From: Anaerolineales bacterium
GTDB lineage: Bacteria > Chloroflexota > Anaerolineae > 4572-78 > J111
NCBI GenBank assembly: GCA_015075405.1
Contig: JABTUK010000004.1
Location: 186,001-250,000 of the forward strand
Direction: 5' to 3'
Length of the DNA stretch: 64,000 bases
A program made the position numbers and the translations under genes. Position 1 is the first letter of the stretch. Each line of letters opens with the position of its first letter. The notes below the pieces were generated by a model. The model was not told the origin of the DNA, made no database searches, and saw only the letters and a list, made by a program, of their open reading frames with translations. This document shows, in pieces, positions 41,766-49,925 of this stretch.

Positions 41766-43202
41766 ATGTCGGTGTGGGCCGAAAAATTCCCAAATCGTTT
41801 TAGCCTGGCGCAACGATTTATGATCGCCAGCTTCGTTATTATGGTGAGCGGTGTCGTTGGTATTGGCATTTGGGTTGGGCAGCAAATTGAGGATGGGGTG
41901 GTCCACCGTACCGCCGCGACGACCGCGCTTTATGTAGACAGTTTTATCTCCCCGCTTCTTCAGGAACTCGGCCAAGCCGAATCGATATCCCCTAAGCATG
42001 CGCAAATGTTGAATCAACTATTGCATGATACTCCCTTGGGCCAACAAATTGTTGTGTTTAAAATTTGGGATAAAACAGGCCGGATTCTTTACAGCACCAA
42101 TCCAGCTACAGTTGGCCAGGTTTTTTCCATTGAGGAGAGATTGGCGCTGTCTTTAGAAGGTGAAGTAACTTCCCGGATCAGCACTCTGGAAGATGAAGAA
42201 AATGAGCTCGACCGAGAAATTCGGGAGCGGCTTTTGGAGATTTACAGCCCTGTGCGTTTGAGCGGCACCAATCAAGTCATCGCCGCAGCCGAGTTTTATC
42301 ATACCGTAGATGGGCTACAGCAAGAGATCAACGCCGCCCAAACACGGAGTTGGTTGGTAATTGGGGTGGTTATGCTGGTGATGTATATCCTCATGGCTTT
42401 GTTTGTAAAAGGGACCAGCACGACTATTGCCCGGCAGCAGGTGGCCTTGAACGCGCAGGTAGCTCAATTGACCGACCTTTTGAACCAGAATGGAGAACTT
42501 CACGAACGGGTGCGCCGCGCCTCGGCCAGCATTGCAACGCTCAACGAGCGCTTTTTCCGGCGGATTAGCGCCGAACTGCACGATGGCCCGGCTCAAGATT
42601 TGAGCCTGGCTGTGCTGGGATTGGGCGAAATTATCAAGCGCAATAATAATGTGTGTAGCTTGGCTTTAACAGAGGGCGCCCCATGTGGGCAGCAATTGAA
42701 TGTAATCCAGACCTCCTTACAACAAGCGCTGAAAGATATGCGGGCTATCGCCGCCGGTTTGGGCCTCCCCCAGTTGCAAGAGCTAAACTTGACCGAAACG
42801 GTTATCCGAGTGGCGCGCGCCCATGAACGCCGCACCGGAACCAAAGTAACTCTGTCGCTGGATAATTTGCCTGAGCAGTCCCCTTTAGCGGTTAAAATTA
42901 CACTTTATCGGTTTATCCAGGAGGCGTTGAACAATGCCTATCGCCATGCCGGTGGCGCAGGCCAGCAAGTCCGGGCGCTTACCGAAGGGGGATATTTGAA
43001 GATTGAAGTTGCCGATCAGGGTTTAGGTTTTGATGTAAAACAGGCTCTTAATGGGGACGAGCATCTGGGATTAGCCGGGATGCGGGAGCGAGTAGAGAGC
43101 CAGGGGGGACTTTTTCAAATCGAGAGTGAAGCCGGGCGGGGAACCAAAGTAATGGCCCGCCTTTCATTTCAGACGGCGGATGGTAATAACTATGAGCGAT
43201 AA
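41766..43202 (+). CDS. Membrane sensor histidine kinase, NarL-type (HisKA_3)
   Basis: A 478-aa two-component sensor. Membrane helices lie at about residues 20-42 (MIASFVIMVSGVVGIGIWV) and 197-217 (SWLVIGVVMLVMYILMALFV), with a periplasmic domain of about 150 residues between (VVFKIWDKTGRILYST). The phosphoacceptor region is FRRISAELHDGPAQDLSLAVL with His near residue 272. The ATPase domain has EALNNAYRHAGG and VADQGLGFD, both intact. ATG 41766 was preferred to an upstream GTG because a G-rich ribosome site (GGGGGGGTAACGGG) precedes it and the protein begins at a normal distance from helix 1. It pairs with the overlapping regulator gene. Confidence 0.92.
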   Translation: MSVWAEKFPNRFSLAQRFMIASFVIMVSGVVGIGIWVGQQIEDGVVHRTAATTALYVDSFISPLLQELGQAESISPKHAQMLNQLLHDTPLGQQIVVFKIWDKTGRILYSTNPATVGQVFSIEERLALSLEGEVTSRISTLEDEENELDREIRERLLEIYSPVRLSGTNQVIAAAEFYHTVDGLQQEINAAQTRSWLVIGVVMLVMYILMALFVKGTSTTIARQQVALNAQVAQLTDLLNQNGELHERVRRASASIATLNERFFRRISAELHDGPAQDLSLAVLGLGEIIKRNNNVCSLALTEGAPCGQQLNVIQTSLQQALKDMRAIAAGLGLPQLQELNLTETVIRVARAHERRTGTKVTLSLDNLPEQSPLAVKITLYRFIQEALNNAYRHAGGAGQQVRALTEGGYLKIEVADQGLGFDVKQALNGDEHLGLAGMRERVESQGGLFQIESEAGRGTKVMARLSFQTADGNNYER

Positions 43203-43893
43203 AATTCAAGTGGTCCTTGTAGATGATCATCCCTTATTTAGACAGGGGGTAGCCTCTGTTCTGGGGGCTGAACCGGATATTGAAGTTGTGGGCCAGGGGG
43301 CCACGGCTGATGACGCCGTCCGCCTGGCTCGTGATCTGCTACCCGACATTATCATGTTAGATATTGACATGCCAGAGCATGGCCTCAACGCGGCGCGAAT
43401 CATCGCCAATGAGTGTCCGGTAGTCAAGATTATCATCCTAACCGTCTCCGAGGAAGACGATCACCTGGTAGCAGCGCTCAAAGCTGGGGCACGGGCCTAT
43501 GTCCTTAAAGGTGTGGCAGCCTCTGAATTGGTTGGTATTTTGCGGGCAGTTTGGGCTGGCCAGAGTTATGTGCCACCTATCTTGGCCGCCAGCCTTATCT
43601 TAGAGATGAGCGAGGCCGCGTCGCGCGAACCGTTACCGGCCAGCCCGCTGGATGAACTAACCGAACGGGAACGCCAAATTCTCGAACAACTCGCCGCCGG
43701 GCTGAGTAACAAAGAAATTGGGCAGCAACTGCACCTGACTGAAAAAACTGTCAGGCATTATATGACCAATATCTTGCAGAAGCTTCAAGTTCGTAACCGG
43801 GTTGAAGCTGCCCTGATAGCTCAAAAAGATAACTGGATCAGCGCAAAAGTTACAAATTTACCCGTTGGTCGTCGTCCGGCTAGACTGTCATAA
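43192..43893 (+). CDS. NarL/FixJ-family response regulator
   Basis: A 233-aa regulator. The receiver domain has D11-D12, phosphoacceptor D57 in IIMLDIDMP, Thr in IILTVSEE and Lys in YVLKG. The LuxR-type DNA-binding domain has LTERERQILEQLAAGLSNKE and TEKTVRHYMTNILQKL. ATG 43192 gives the usual short N-terminus and overlaps the kinase gene by 11 nt. ATG 43180 would add four residues. It probably acts with the upstream kinase. The symmetric dyads near 41451 and 39646, and just after its stop, are candidate targets. Confidence 0.93.
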   Translation: MSDKIQVVLVDDHPLFRQGVASVLGAEPDIEVVGQGATADDAVRLARDLLPDIIMLDIDMPEHGLNAARIIANECPVVKIIILTVSEEDDHLVAALKAGARAYVLKGVAASELVGILRAVWAGQSYVPPILAASLILEMSEAASREPLPASPLDELTERERQILEQLAAGLSNKEIGQQLHLTEKTVRHYMTNILQKLQVRNRVEAALIAQKDNWISAKVTNLPVGRRPARLS

Positions 43894-43900
43894 CCATTTG

Positions 43901-43916
43901 CCCGACAAATGCTTGA
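43901..43916. promoter_or_regulatory. Further half-conserved copy of the GACATTTGTC dyad
   Basis: CCCGACAAATGCTTGA begins 8 nt after the response regulator stop. One half (CCGACAAATG) matches the other copies. The other half is degenerate. It could regulate the downstream secreted-protein gene. Confidence 0.3.
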
Positions 43917-43959
43917 TTCTCAATTCAGTAGCTACAAAGCCATACAAGGAGGCCTTGCA

Positions 43960-44019
43960 ATGATGGCGCAAGAACCAAAGATGTCAAGGCTTTGCTTCGT
44001 GCTGCCCGACTATTTATGA
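43960..44019 (+). other. Possible 19-aa leader peptide or gene fragment
   Basis: ATG at 43960 is preceded by AAGGAGG at 8 nt and opens a 19-codon frame ending TGA at 44017-44019. In another frame the same DNA reads ARTKDVKALLRAARLF and continues to a stop just past 44040, which looks like the end of a broken gene. I cannot tell these apart. The remainder of 43894-44084 shows nothing else clear. Confidence 0.25.
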
Positions 44020-44084
44020 CCACTCATCAATTAGCCCTTAAGTACGGCTTATAAAATTACCCCAAATCGGGTAAAATAGGGCCG

Positions 44085-45224
44085 ATGAAGACCTTGCCAC
44101 GTCTCATAGCCCTGTTTGGCCTCGTTTTCAGCCTGGGGGTTGGTTTCTCTGTGCTGCTGATGTTATCGGTCCAGGCTAAAGCTCCCATTACCAGCCTGGA
44201 TGCCAGCCCCCCGATTTTCCCCGACAACCCCTTGTTAGCTCCGGCTCAGGGAGCCATCCTGGCCGATTTTAGACCCGGTTTTGATTGGGCCGATGGGGTT
44301 GACCCGGAAGGCAGCCCTATCAGCTACACGTTGGTTATCACCGGTCCGGTGGAAACCCTGGTTGTAACCACCACCGACTCGCATTTTATCCCCACCACTT
44401 ATCTGGCCAATGGTTTTTTTAGCTGGACGGTGCGGACGGTTGACGCCGCCGGTAACGCCAGCGCTTATCAGCCGCCGTTTACCTTCACCATCCAGGCCAC
44501 CTGGCAGGGGTATCTGCCCATTGTCATGAAAGCCCCGCCGCCGGTTTGCCCAATCACCTCCGAGGCCGTCTACAGCCTGATCCCGGTAGACAACCCGCCC
44601 GCCGACCATCCCGATTATCTGCACGGCGATCTGAATTTGTCGCTGCGGGGCTACAATCTTACCACCGGTGCGACCGGCCTGGTGGACTACAGCGGCAGCA
44701 CCGATTCCGGCGCGCCCCAATTGGCCGGTCTGTTTGAGCCAAATAAATTTCCGGGGATCAATGCGGTCTATCGAGTCAATAGTTGGAATTGGGCCTGCGG
44801 CGCGCACGGCTGCCCTGACCCGGCCATTACCAACCCGCCGGTCACTTTAATAAGCCTAAGAATTACACCCGGCGAGCCCATTTATATCCCGGAACGCAGC
44901 GCCGACATTTACGGCGGCGGCTATAAAGCATTGGTACTCTATGCAGAAGAGCAGCGGATTACCCTGGGCTACGTCCGCCAGGATACCGTGGCGAATGGCT
45001 ACGCTGTACACCTGGAAAATATCTGCGTTGACCCCAACCTGCTGGCGCTTTACCAGAGCCGGGTTAAAGCGGACGGCATGCGGATTACGCCGATTGCGCT
45101 GCCGGCCCTCCGCAACAATCAAGCCCTCGGCACGGCGCTGAGCGACGAAATCGGCGTAGCGATTAGAGACCGTGGCGCGTTTATGGACCCCCGCTCACGC
45201 AAGGATTGGTGGAAGGGGTATTAA
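44085..45224 (+). CDS. Secreted protein with fibronectin-like domain and YLPIVMK motif
   Basis: A 379-aa exported protein. The signal peptide LIALFGLVFSLGVGFSVLLML ends near residue 32. Residues about 40-140 form an Ig/fibronectin-like domain (PEGSPISYTLVITG, SWTVRTVDAAGNAS). Then comes WQGYLPIVMKAPPP, a motif similar to the FLPLIVK end of the first gene. The rest (about 155-379) is a domain I do not recognise. It has four cysteines (VCPITSEAVYSLIPV, WACGAHGCPDP, ENICVDPN) and a C-terminus rich in Arg, Lys and Asp. No known catalytic motif is visible. A hairpin terminator follows. Confidence 0.75.
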   Translation: MKTLPRLIALFGLVFSLGVGFSVLLMLSVQAKAPITSLDASPPIFPDNPLLAPAQGAILADFRPGFDWADGVDPEGSPISYTLVITGPVETLVVTTTDSHFIPTTYLANGFFSWTVRTVDAAGNASAYQPPFTFTIQATWQGYLPIVMKAPPPVCPITSEAVYSLIPVDNPPADHPDYLHGDLNLSLRGYNLTTGATGLVDYSGSTDSGAPQLAGLFEPNKFPGINAVYRVNSWNWACGAHGCPDPAITNPPVTLISLRITPGEPIYIPERSADIYGGGYKALVLYAEEQRITLGYVRQDTVANGYAVHLENICVDPNLLALYQSRVKADGMRITPIALPALRNNQALGTALSDEIGVAIRDRGAFMDPRSRKDWWKGY

Positions 45225-45230
45225 GAAGGG

Positions 45231-45306
45231 AAGACTGGAGGATTGGAAGGTTGGAAGAAATTTATCCTTTTCCATTCTTCTAACCTTCCAGTCTTCCATT
45301 TTTTAT
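45231..45306 (+). terminator. Long-stem intrinsic terminator
   Basis: GAAGACTGGA...GGTTGGAAGAA pairs with TTCTTCTAACC...TCCAGTCTTC, followed by CATTTTTT. It is placed between the secreted-protein gene and aat. The sequence forms a long imperfect hairpin. Confidence 0.7.
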
Positions 45307-45338
45307 CTTCCCCCCTCAAACATTATAATTCCACCACC

Positions 45339-45920
45339 ATGAAATTAAGCCCACACCTTTTGCTAAACGCCTACAGCCAGGGGATTTTCCCTATGGCCGA
45401 TGAGGATGGCGCGATTTATTGGTACGACCCCGATCCGCGCGCGATTATTCCCCTGGACAATTTTCACGTTCCTCGTTCGCTGATGCGGACGATTCGGCGG
45501 GGCCAATTTGAAGTACGGGTGGATACGGCCTTTCGCACGGTGATGAAAGCCTGCGCCGAGCCGGCTCCAGGGCGGGATATCACCTGGATCAACCAGGAAA
45601 TTATTACGGCCTATAGCGAGTTGCATGCTTTGGGTTTTGCCCACAGCGTCGAATGTTGGCGGGCCGGCGAATTGGTGGGCGGGCTGTATGGGGTGAGCCT
45701 GGGCGGTCTTTTTGCCGGCGAAAGTATGTTCAGCCGGGCCACTGACGCCAGCAAAGTGGCCCTGGTGTACCTGGTCGAGCGGCTGCGACGGGGCGGTTTT
45801 GTCTTGTTGGACACCCAATTTATGACCGACCACCTTCGGCGCTTTGGGGCCGTCGAAATTCCCCGTATAGAGTACCAGGCCCGGCTGGTGCACGCCCTCA
45901 AACGCCGGGCGCGGTTTTGA
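45339..45920 (+). CDS. aat: Leucyl/phenylalanyl-tRNA-protein transferase
   Basis: A 193-aa enzyme of the N-degron pathway. It moves Leu or Phe from aminoacyl-tRNA to proteins with N-terminal Arg or Lys, marking them for ClpS/ClpAP. Family landmarks run the length: LLNAYSQGIFPMADE, IYWYDPDPRAIIPLDNFHVPRSL, DITWINQEIITAYSELH, GFAHSVECW, GGLYGVSLGGLFAGESMFS and LLDTQFMTDHLRRFGAVEIPR. The start at 45339 is where the family N-terminus begins. Upstream codons in the same frame translate the terminator hairpin and are rejected. Length is at the short end for the family. No ClpS gene is in view. Confidence 0.95.
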   Translation: MKLSPHLLLNAYSQGIFPMADEDGAIYWYDPDPRAIIPLDNFHVPRSLMRTIRRGQFEVRVDTAFRTVMKACAEPAPGRDITWINQEIITAYSELHALGFAHSVECWRAGELVGGLYGVSLGGLFAGESMFSRATDASKVALVYLVERLRRGGFVLLDTQFMTDHLRRFGAVEIPRIEYQARLVHALKRRARF

Positions 45921-45970
45921 TACAACGTCGAGGCTGAACTAGAGTTGGGTAAAGGCTCGTTCTGGCAAAG

Positions 45971-45997
45971 TGTCATCTGTCATAAAAACAGATGACA
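45971..45997. other. Perfect hairpin after aat
   Basis: TGTCATCTGT and ACAGATGACA form a 10-bp stem with a 7-nt loop. No T tract follows directly. It could be part of a terminator for aat or a small palindromic repeat. Confidence 0.45.
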
Positions 45998-46143
45998 GAT
46001 GGCACTGGTTTCTTTGGTGGGCTTGATATAAGATTTATGGTGAGGTGAGTCTGTCGTAAGAAAAATTGTATGAGTTGGCGTGTGTGACGATGATGTCGTA
46101 GCATTATCATCTTCATTGTCCTGGCCTCTCTTTGTGGTGCAAA

Positions 46144-46192
46144 GGCATCAATTAAGTCACTAAAACACGTGACTCGATTGGCGCCTTTTTTA
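46144..46192 (+). terminator. Terminator or attenuator upstream of the glycerol-3-phosphate dehydrogenase operon
   Basis: GGCATCAATTAAGTCAC pairs imperfectly with GTGACTCGATTGGCGCC around TAAAACAC, followed by TTTTTT. It lies 56 nt before the first gene. The gap 45998-46247 otherwise holds no coding signal. This could end an upstream transcript or control entry into the operon. Confidence 0.65.
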
Positions 46193-46247
46193 ATTTTGCA
46201 AGCCTGGGAATTGTAAAAACGGGCTTGACCAACCAGGAGGGCAACCC

Positions 46248-47411
46248 ATGAACCAATTTCACATTATCGTTATTGGAGGTGGGGGGACCGGCGCAGCAGT
46301 GCTGCACGATTTGACCCAGCGGGGTTTTAAGGCCACCTTGCTGGAGAGAGGAGAATTAACTTCGGGCACAACAGGACGGCATCATGGTTTACTCCACAGC
46401 GGCGGCCGGTATGCCGTCAAAGATCAAGAGTCGGCAATTGAATGTATTCAGGAAAATCTCATCCTCCGTAAGATTGCCCCGGAGTCCATGGAACTCAACG
46501 AGGGTTTATTTGTGGCAATTACGGAAGAGGATGAAAGCTATGCCGAGGCTTTTCTGGCCGGCTGCGAAGCGTGTGGTATCTCCACCCATGTTTTAACCCC
46601 GAAGCAAGCCCTTGATTTGGAACCCAATCTAAACCCTCACTTGCGTCTGGCGGTGCAGGTTCCTGATGGAACAATTGATGCTTGGCGCTTGCCGCTGCAC
46701 TTTTTTGCTACAGCCAAGCACCGGGGCGCAGATATCCGCACTTACTCAGAGGTGATTGGTTTCCTCAAAAACGCCGGGATTGTCGGCGGTGTGCGTGTAC
46801 TGGATCACAAAACCAACCAGGAATATGATTTAAAGGCTGATATAGTTGTTAACGCCTCTGGGGCCTGGGCTGAAAAGGTGACGGCCATGGCCGAGGCTGA
46901 GGTGCCGGTGCGGCCTTCGCCGGGCGTAATGGTGGCTGTCCAGGGTCGCTATCACAACATGGTTCTCAACCGCCTGCATGCTTCTGGTGACGGCGATATT
47001 ATCGTCCCGCAGCGTAACCTGTCAATTATCGGCACAACCTCGTGGATTGTCGAAGACCCCGATAGGCCCGGTCTGCCCGAAGATCATATTCAATTGATGT
47101 TCAAAAATGGGGCAGAGATGGTGCCGGCGATCAAAGATGCTCCCTTCCGGGCGGCCTGGTCGGCGGTGCGACCGTTGATCGGCAGCAAGGGCGCAGACGA
47201 AGGCCGCGAGTTGAGCCGCACTTTCAAATGCTTTGACCACAAAGAGCGAGATAACGTCGAGGGGTTGGTGACTATTTGTGGCGGCAAGGCCACTACTCTG
47301 CGCGGTATGGCCGAAACAACCGTGAATGTGGTCTGCCAAAAATTGGGTCTGGACATTCCCTGTCGCACCAAAGACGAAGTGTTGCTGCCTTACCGGGCCT
47401 ATTACAACTGA
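46248..47411 (+). CDS. GlpA-like FAD-dependent glycerol-3-phosphate dehydrogenase subunit
   Basis: A 387-aa flavoprotein of the DAO superfamily. It should oxidise glycerol-3-phosphate to dihydroxyacetone phosphate. An N-terminal dinucleotide motif (IIVIGGGGTGAAVLHDL) is followed by GTTGRHHGLLHSGGRYAV, VPDGTIDAWRL, ADIVVNASGAWAEKV, LSIIGTTSW and VTICGGKATTLRGMAE, in the order seen in E. coli GlpA. The C-terminal iron-sulfur (BFD-like) domain of GlpA is missing; the protein stops at its equivalent of residue about 390. GAGGG is near the start. The next genes supply iron-sulfur and membrane subunits, so this looks like the catalytic subunit of a membrane complex. Confidence 0.85.
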   Translation: MNQFHIIVIGGGGTGAAVLHDLTQRGFKATLLERGELTSGTTGRHHGLLHSGGRYAVKDQESAIECIQENLILRKIAPESMELNEGLFVAITEEDESYAEAFLAGCEACGISTHVLTPKQALDLEPNLNPHLRLAVQVPDGTIDAWRLPLHFFATAKHRGADIRTYSEVIGFLKNAGIVGGVRVLDHKTNQEYDLKADIVVNASGAWAEKVTAMAEAEVPVRPSPGVMVAVQGRYHNMVLNRLHASGDGDIIVPQRNLSIIGTTSWIVEDPDRPGLPEDHIQLMFKNGAEMVPAIKDAPFRAAWSAVRPLIGSKGADEGRELSRTFKCFDHKERDNVEGLVTICGGKATTLRGMAETTVNVVCQKLGLDIPCRTKDEVLLPYRAYYN

Positions 47412-47422
47412 GGGAGGCGCTT

Positions 47423-48148
47423 ATGTCGGAGAAAATCGTTCGTTTCAAAGTATTCAGGTATAAACCGGGCGCTATTGATCCCCCCCGTTATGACATTTTT
47501 GAGATACCCGTCGGGTTTCGCACCACGATTTTGGATGCTCTGGAGACCATTCGGGTGGAACATGACTCCAGCCTGATGTACCGCCACTCCTGCCACCATG
47601 CTTCGTGTGGAACCTGCGCCTACAAAATTAATGGCCGGGAAGCTCTGGGCTGCGTGACCAATGTGCTGGAATTGAACACTGACGAGGTAGTCATCGAACC
47701 CATGGAGGGGCTGCCCCCGATTGTTGACCTGGTGGTGGATATGGCCTCTTTCTTCCGAGATTTCTCACCCGATTGGACATATCTCCGTGAAAGTGAGTGG
47801 TATCCCCAGGCAGCAACCCCGGAAGGGGTGGCCCACTACATGCGCTTTGAGAACTGCATCGAATGTGGCGCATGCGTGTCGGCCTGCCCGGTAGCCGCCC
47901 TGCGTAATTTTTACCTGGGACCGGCTGTGCTGACAGCCATTAACCGGGAAGTGAGCAAAAACGGTGGAGAAAAAACAACTCTGCTCGAGCTGGCCGGCAG
48001 CGAACAGGGCGTCTGGCAGTGCCATAGCGCCTATGAATGTAGCGCCGTCTGCCCCGCCGATGTTAATCCGGCTGGACATATTATGGAACTGCGCCGCCGG
48101 TTCATTCTGCAAAAGATGAAGAATCTGTTGGGGGGAAGGAGGTTGTGA
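47423..48148 (+). CDS. SdhB/FrdB-like iron-sulfur subunit
   Basis: A 241-aa electron-transfer subunit. Residues 1-100 are a plant-type ferredoxin fold with the 2Fe-2S cysteines in YRHSCHHASCGTCAYKI and a later Cys in ALGCVT. Residues about 145-225 carry CIECGACVSACPVAA and CHSAYECSAVCPADV for the 4Fe-4S and 3Fe-4S or 4Fe-4S clusters, as in succinate dehydrogenase/fumarate reductase B. ATG 47423 has GGGAGG upstream; earlier in-frame codons belong to the previous gene's sequence in another frame. It lies 11 nt after the GlpA-like gene and overlaps the next by one base. It should pass electrons from FAD to the membrane. Confidence 0.92.
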   Translation: MSEKIVRFKVFRYKPGAIDPPRYDIFEIPVGFRTTILDALETIRVEHDSSLMYRHSCHHASCGTCAYKINGREALGCVTNVLELNTDEVVIEPMEGLPPIVDLVVDMASFFRDFSPDWTYLRESEWYPQAATPEGVAHYMRFENCIECGACVSACPVAALRNFYLGPAVLTAINREVSKNGGEKTTLLELAGSEQGVWQCHSAYECSAVCPADVNPAGHIMELRRRFILQKMKNLLGGRRL

Positions 48149-48552
48149 TGGAAAAAGCAATTGGAGTCAGGGCAGGGGGACTTAACTTTGTGGCACGACG
48201 CTGGGTCTTGCCCTTCAAACGCACCCTGGGTACCTGGGCTTTTGTCTTCAATCGCTGGTCGGGTGTTTTTTTAGCCATTTATCTGTATGTTCACCTGGGG
48301 ATTCTAACCAGCCTTGCTTTCAGCCCTGATGCTTACAATCAGTTTTTGGTGATTGCCCGATCACCGCTGGGGTTGGCCTTTGATGTGGGGCTAATTGTGC
48401 TGCTGTTGTATCACGGTTTGAACGGCCTGCGCCTTATCTATGCTACCCTGGCCGGGAGAATTGAACAGCACGAAGTTCAATTTTGGCTGGTGGTAACGGT
48501 CACTTTAGTGGTGACCCTGTACAGTGCGGCGCTTATCTTTTCATTTGAGTGA
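48148..48552 (+). CDS. SdhC-like membrane anchor subunit
   Basis: A 134-aa membrane protein with three helices: SGVFLAIYLYVHLGILTSLAF, LGLAFDVGLIVLLLYHGLNG and VVTVTLVVTLYSAALIF. His residues in helices 1 and 2 (VHLG, YHGLNGLRL) are placed like haem b ligands of succinate dehydrogenase cytochrome b. ATG 48148 has AGGAGG 6 nt upstream. It likely holds the complex in the membrane and reduces quinone together with the next protein. Confidence 0.85.
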   Translation: MEKAIGVRAGGLNFVARRWVLPFKRTLGTWAFVFNRWSGVFLAIYLYVHLGILTSLAFSPDAYNQFLVIARSPLGLAFDVGLIVLLLYHGLNGLRLIYATLAGRIEQHEVQFWLVVTVTLVVTLYSAALIFSFE

Positions 48553-48567
48553 AAGGAGGATATAGCC

Positions 48568-48939
48568 ATGCCAGACCTTGAAATAAAACCACAAGCACGC
48601 TCGTCATTGGCCTGGATTGGACAGGCAGTTTCGGGTGTTTTACTCATGGTTATTCTGCTGCTTCACATGTATTTCCAGCATTTTGAGGGTCAGGGGCTAT
48701 TGAATGCCGGTCAGGTGGTTGTCCACGTTTCATCGGCCAGCATTTTTTTCCTGGAAATTCTATTTGTGATTGTGGTGACTTACCATGCCCTGCTTGGGGT
48801 TCGAGCGGTTATTTTTGATTTCAATCTTGGCGAGTCCACCCGACGAACTATCTCGGTAGGACTGACTGTTTTGGGGATAGTCACAGCCGCGTATGGGATA
48901 ATGCTGGCCATACTGATCCAAACGCAGATTCTAGCATGA
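48568..48939 (+). CDS. SdhD-like membrane anchor subunit
   Basis: A 123-aa protein with three membrane helices (VSGVLLMVILLLHMYF, IFFLEILFVIVVTYHALLGV, ISVGLTVLGIVTAAYGIMLA). Candidate haem ligands are His in LLHMYFQHF and TYHALLG. It starts at ATG 48568-48570 after AAAGGAGG, 15 nt past the previous stop. It completes a set equivalent to SdhBCD, but with a GlpA-like protein in place of SdhA. Confidence 0.85.
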   Translation: MPDLEIKPQARSSLAWIGQAVSGVLLMVILLLHMYFQHFEGQGLLNAGQVVVHVSSASIFFLEILFVIVVTYHALLGVRAVIFDFNLGESTRRTISVGLTVLGIVTAAYGIMLAILIQTQILA

Positions 48940-49007
48940 ATTGATCGAACGATGACACCTCAACGGCTGTAAAGGATTTGTTTGTCATTTGGAAGCAGGA
49001 GGTAAAA

Positions 49008-49910
49008 ATGTATGATTTAATCATTGCCGGGGGTGGGCCGGCGGGCTTAAGCGCAGCCATATACGCCCACCGTAAACATTTAAAGTTCTTGTTGGTCAGC
49101 GAAAATTTGGGCGGCAAAACCAGCTATGAGTTCAGTTTGCCCAATGCAGAGATACATCAGATTGTGCGCGGTGTTGAAATGGTGGACAGATTTCGGGGTG
49201 AGTTAGAATATCTACATCCTGCCCGTCACACAGCGTCCGTGGTCAGTATTGATAAAAAGGACAACCTTTTTACCGTTAATGTGACTGACGGTACGGAATT
49301 GACCGCCAAAAGTGTCATCTACGCGACCGGTTCTCAAATCAAACAGTTAAAGGTACCAGGAGAGCAGGATTTTATTGGGCGAGGGCTTAGTTATTCGGCT
49401 GTTAGCTATGCCCCCCTTATGGTAGAAAAACAGGTGATTGTCATTGGCGATGGGCTTTTGGCGCTGCGGGCCGCGGCCGAATTAACCCAAGTCGCCGCGA
49501 CAGTAAATCTAATGATGCCCAGTCGCGGGGCGTTGAATACATTACTGGGCCAAAAGCTAATCCATAGTATGAAGGTTGTTCTGTGGATAGGTTATAAAGT
49601 TGAAGCGATTCTGGGGGATTACTTTGCCCGGTGTGTGCGTTTAGAAGACCCCGAAGGTGAATACGTGGATGTTAACGCCGATTGCATCTTCATCGAATTG
49701 GGCTTGTTGCCAAATTCTGGCCCGGTAAAAAATCTGGTTGAACTGGATGAACAAGAACGGGTGATTGTGGACAATCGAAATCGAACCAGTTGCCCTGGCT
49801 TGTTTGCTGCCGGAGATGTAACCAACGTTTATGCCGAACAGGTTTTGGTTGCCGTAGGCGAAGGGGTTAAATCGGCTTTAAGCGCTTACGAATACTTGCT
49901 TGTTCAATAA
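49008..49910 (+). CDS. Thioredoxin-reductase-like FAD/NAD(P) oxidoreductase lacking the redox CxxC
   Basis: A 300-aa protein with the class-II pyridine nucleotide-disulfide reductase fold. It has FAD motif LIIAGGGPAGLSAAIYAHR, ATG motif VIYATGSQ, second nucleotide motif VIVIGDGLLALRAAAELT, and C-terminal LFAAGDVTNV. Where thioredoxin reductases have CxxC in a SYCATC-like stretch, this reads LSYSAVSYAP, so both redox cysteines are absent. It therefore cannot be a normal thioredoxin reductase. Ferredoxin/NADP-reductase-like or NADH:acceptor roles are possible. ATG 49008 has AGGAGG upstream. It follows the dehydrogenase genes in probable operon. Confidence 0.85.
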   Translation: MYDLIIAGGGPAGLSAAIYAHRKHLKFLLVSENLGGKTSYEFSLPNAEIHQIVRGVEMVDRFRGELEYLHPARHTASVVSIDKKDNLFTVNVTDGTELTAKSVIYATGSQIKQLKVPGEQDFIGRGLSYSAVSYAPLMVEKQVIVIGDGLLALRAAAELTQVAATVNLMMPSRGALNTLLGQKLIHSMKVVLWIGYKVEAILGDYFARCVRLEDPEGEYVDVNADCIFIELGLLPNSGPVKNLVELDEQERVIVDNRNRTSCPGLFAAGDVTNVYAEQVLVAVGEGVKSALSAYEYLLVQ

Positions 49911-49925
49911 AAGATTAGCCCAGGG

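Noticed and set aside
46144..46192. Known riboswitch ahead of the glycerol-3-phosphate dehydrogenase genes
   Set aside because: Only a terminator-like hairpin is visible; I see no conserved aptamer core.
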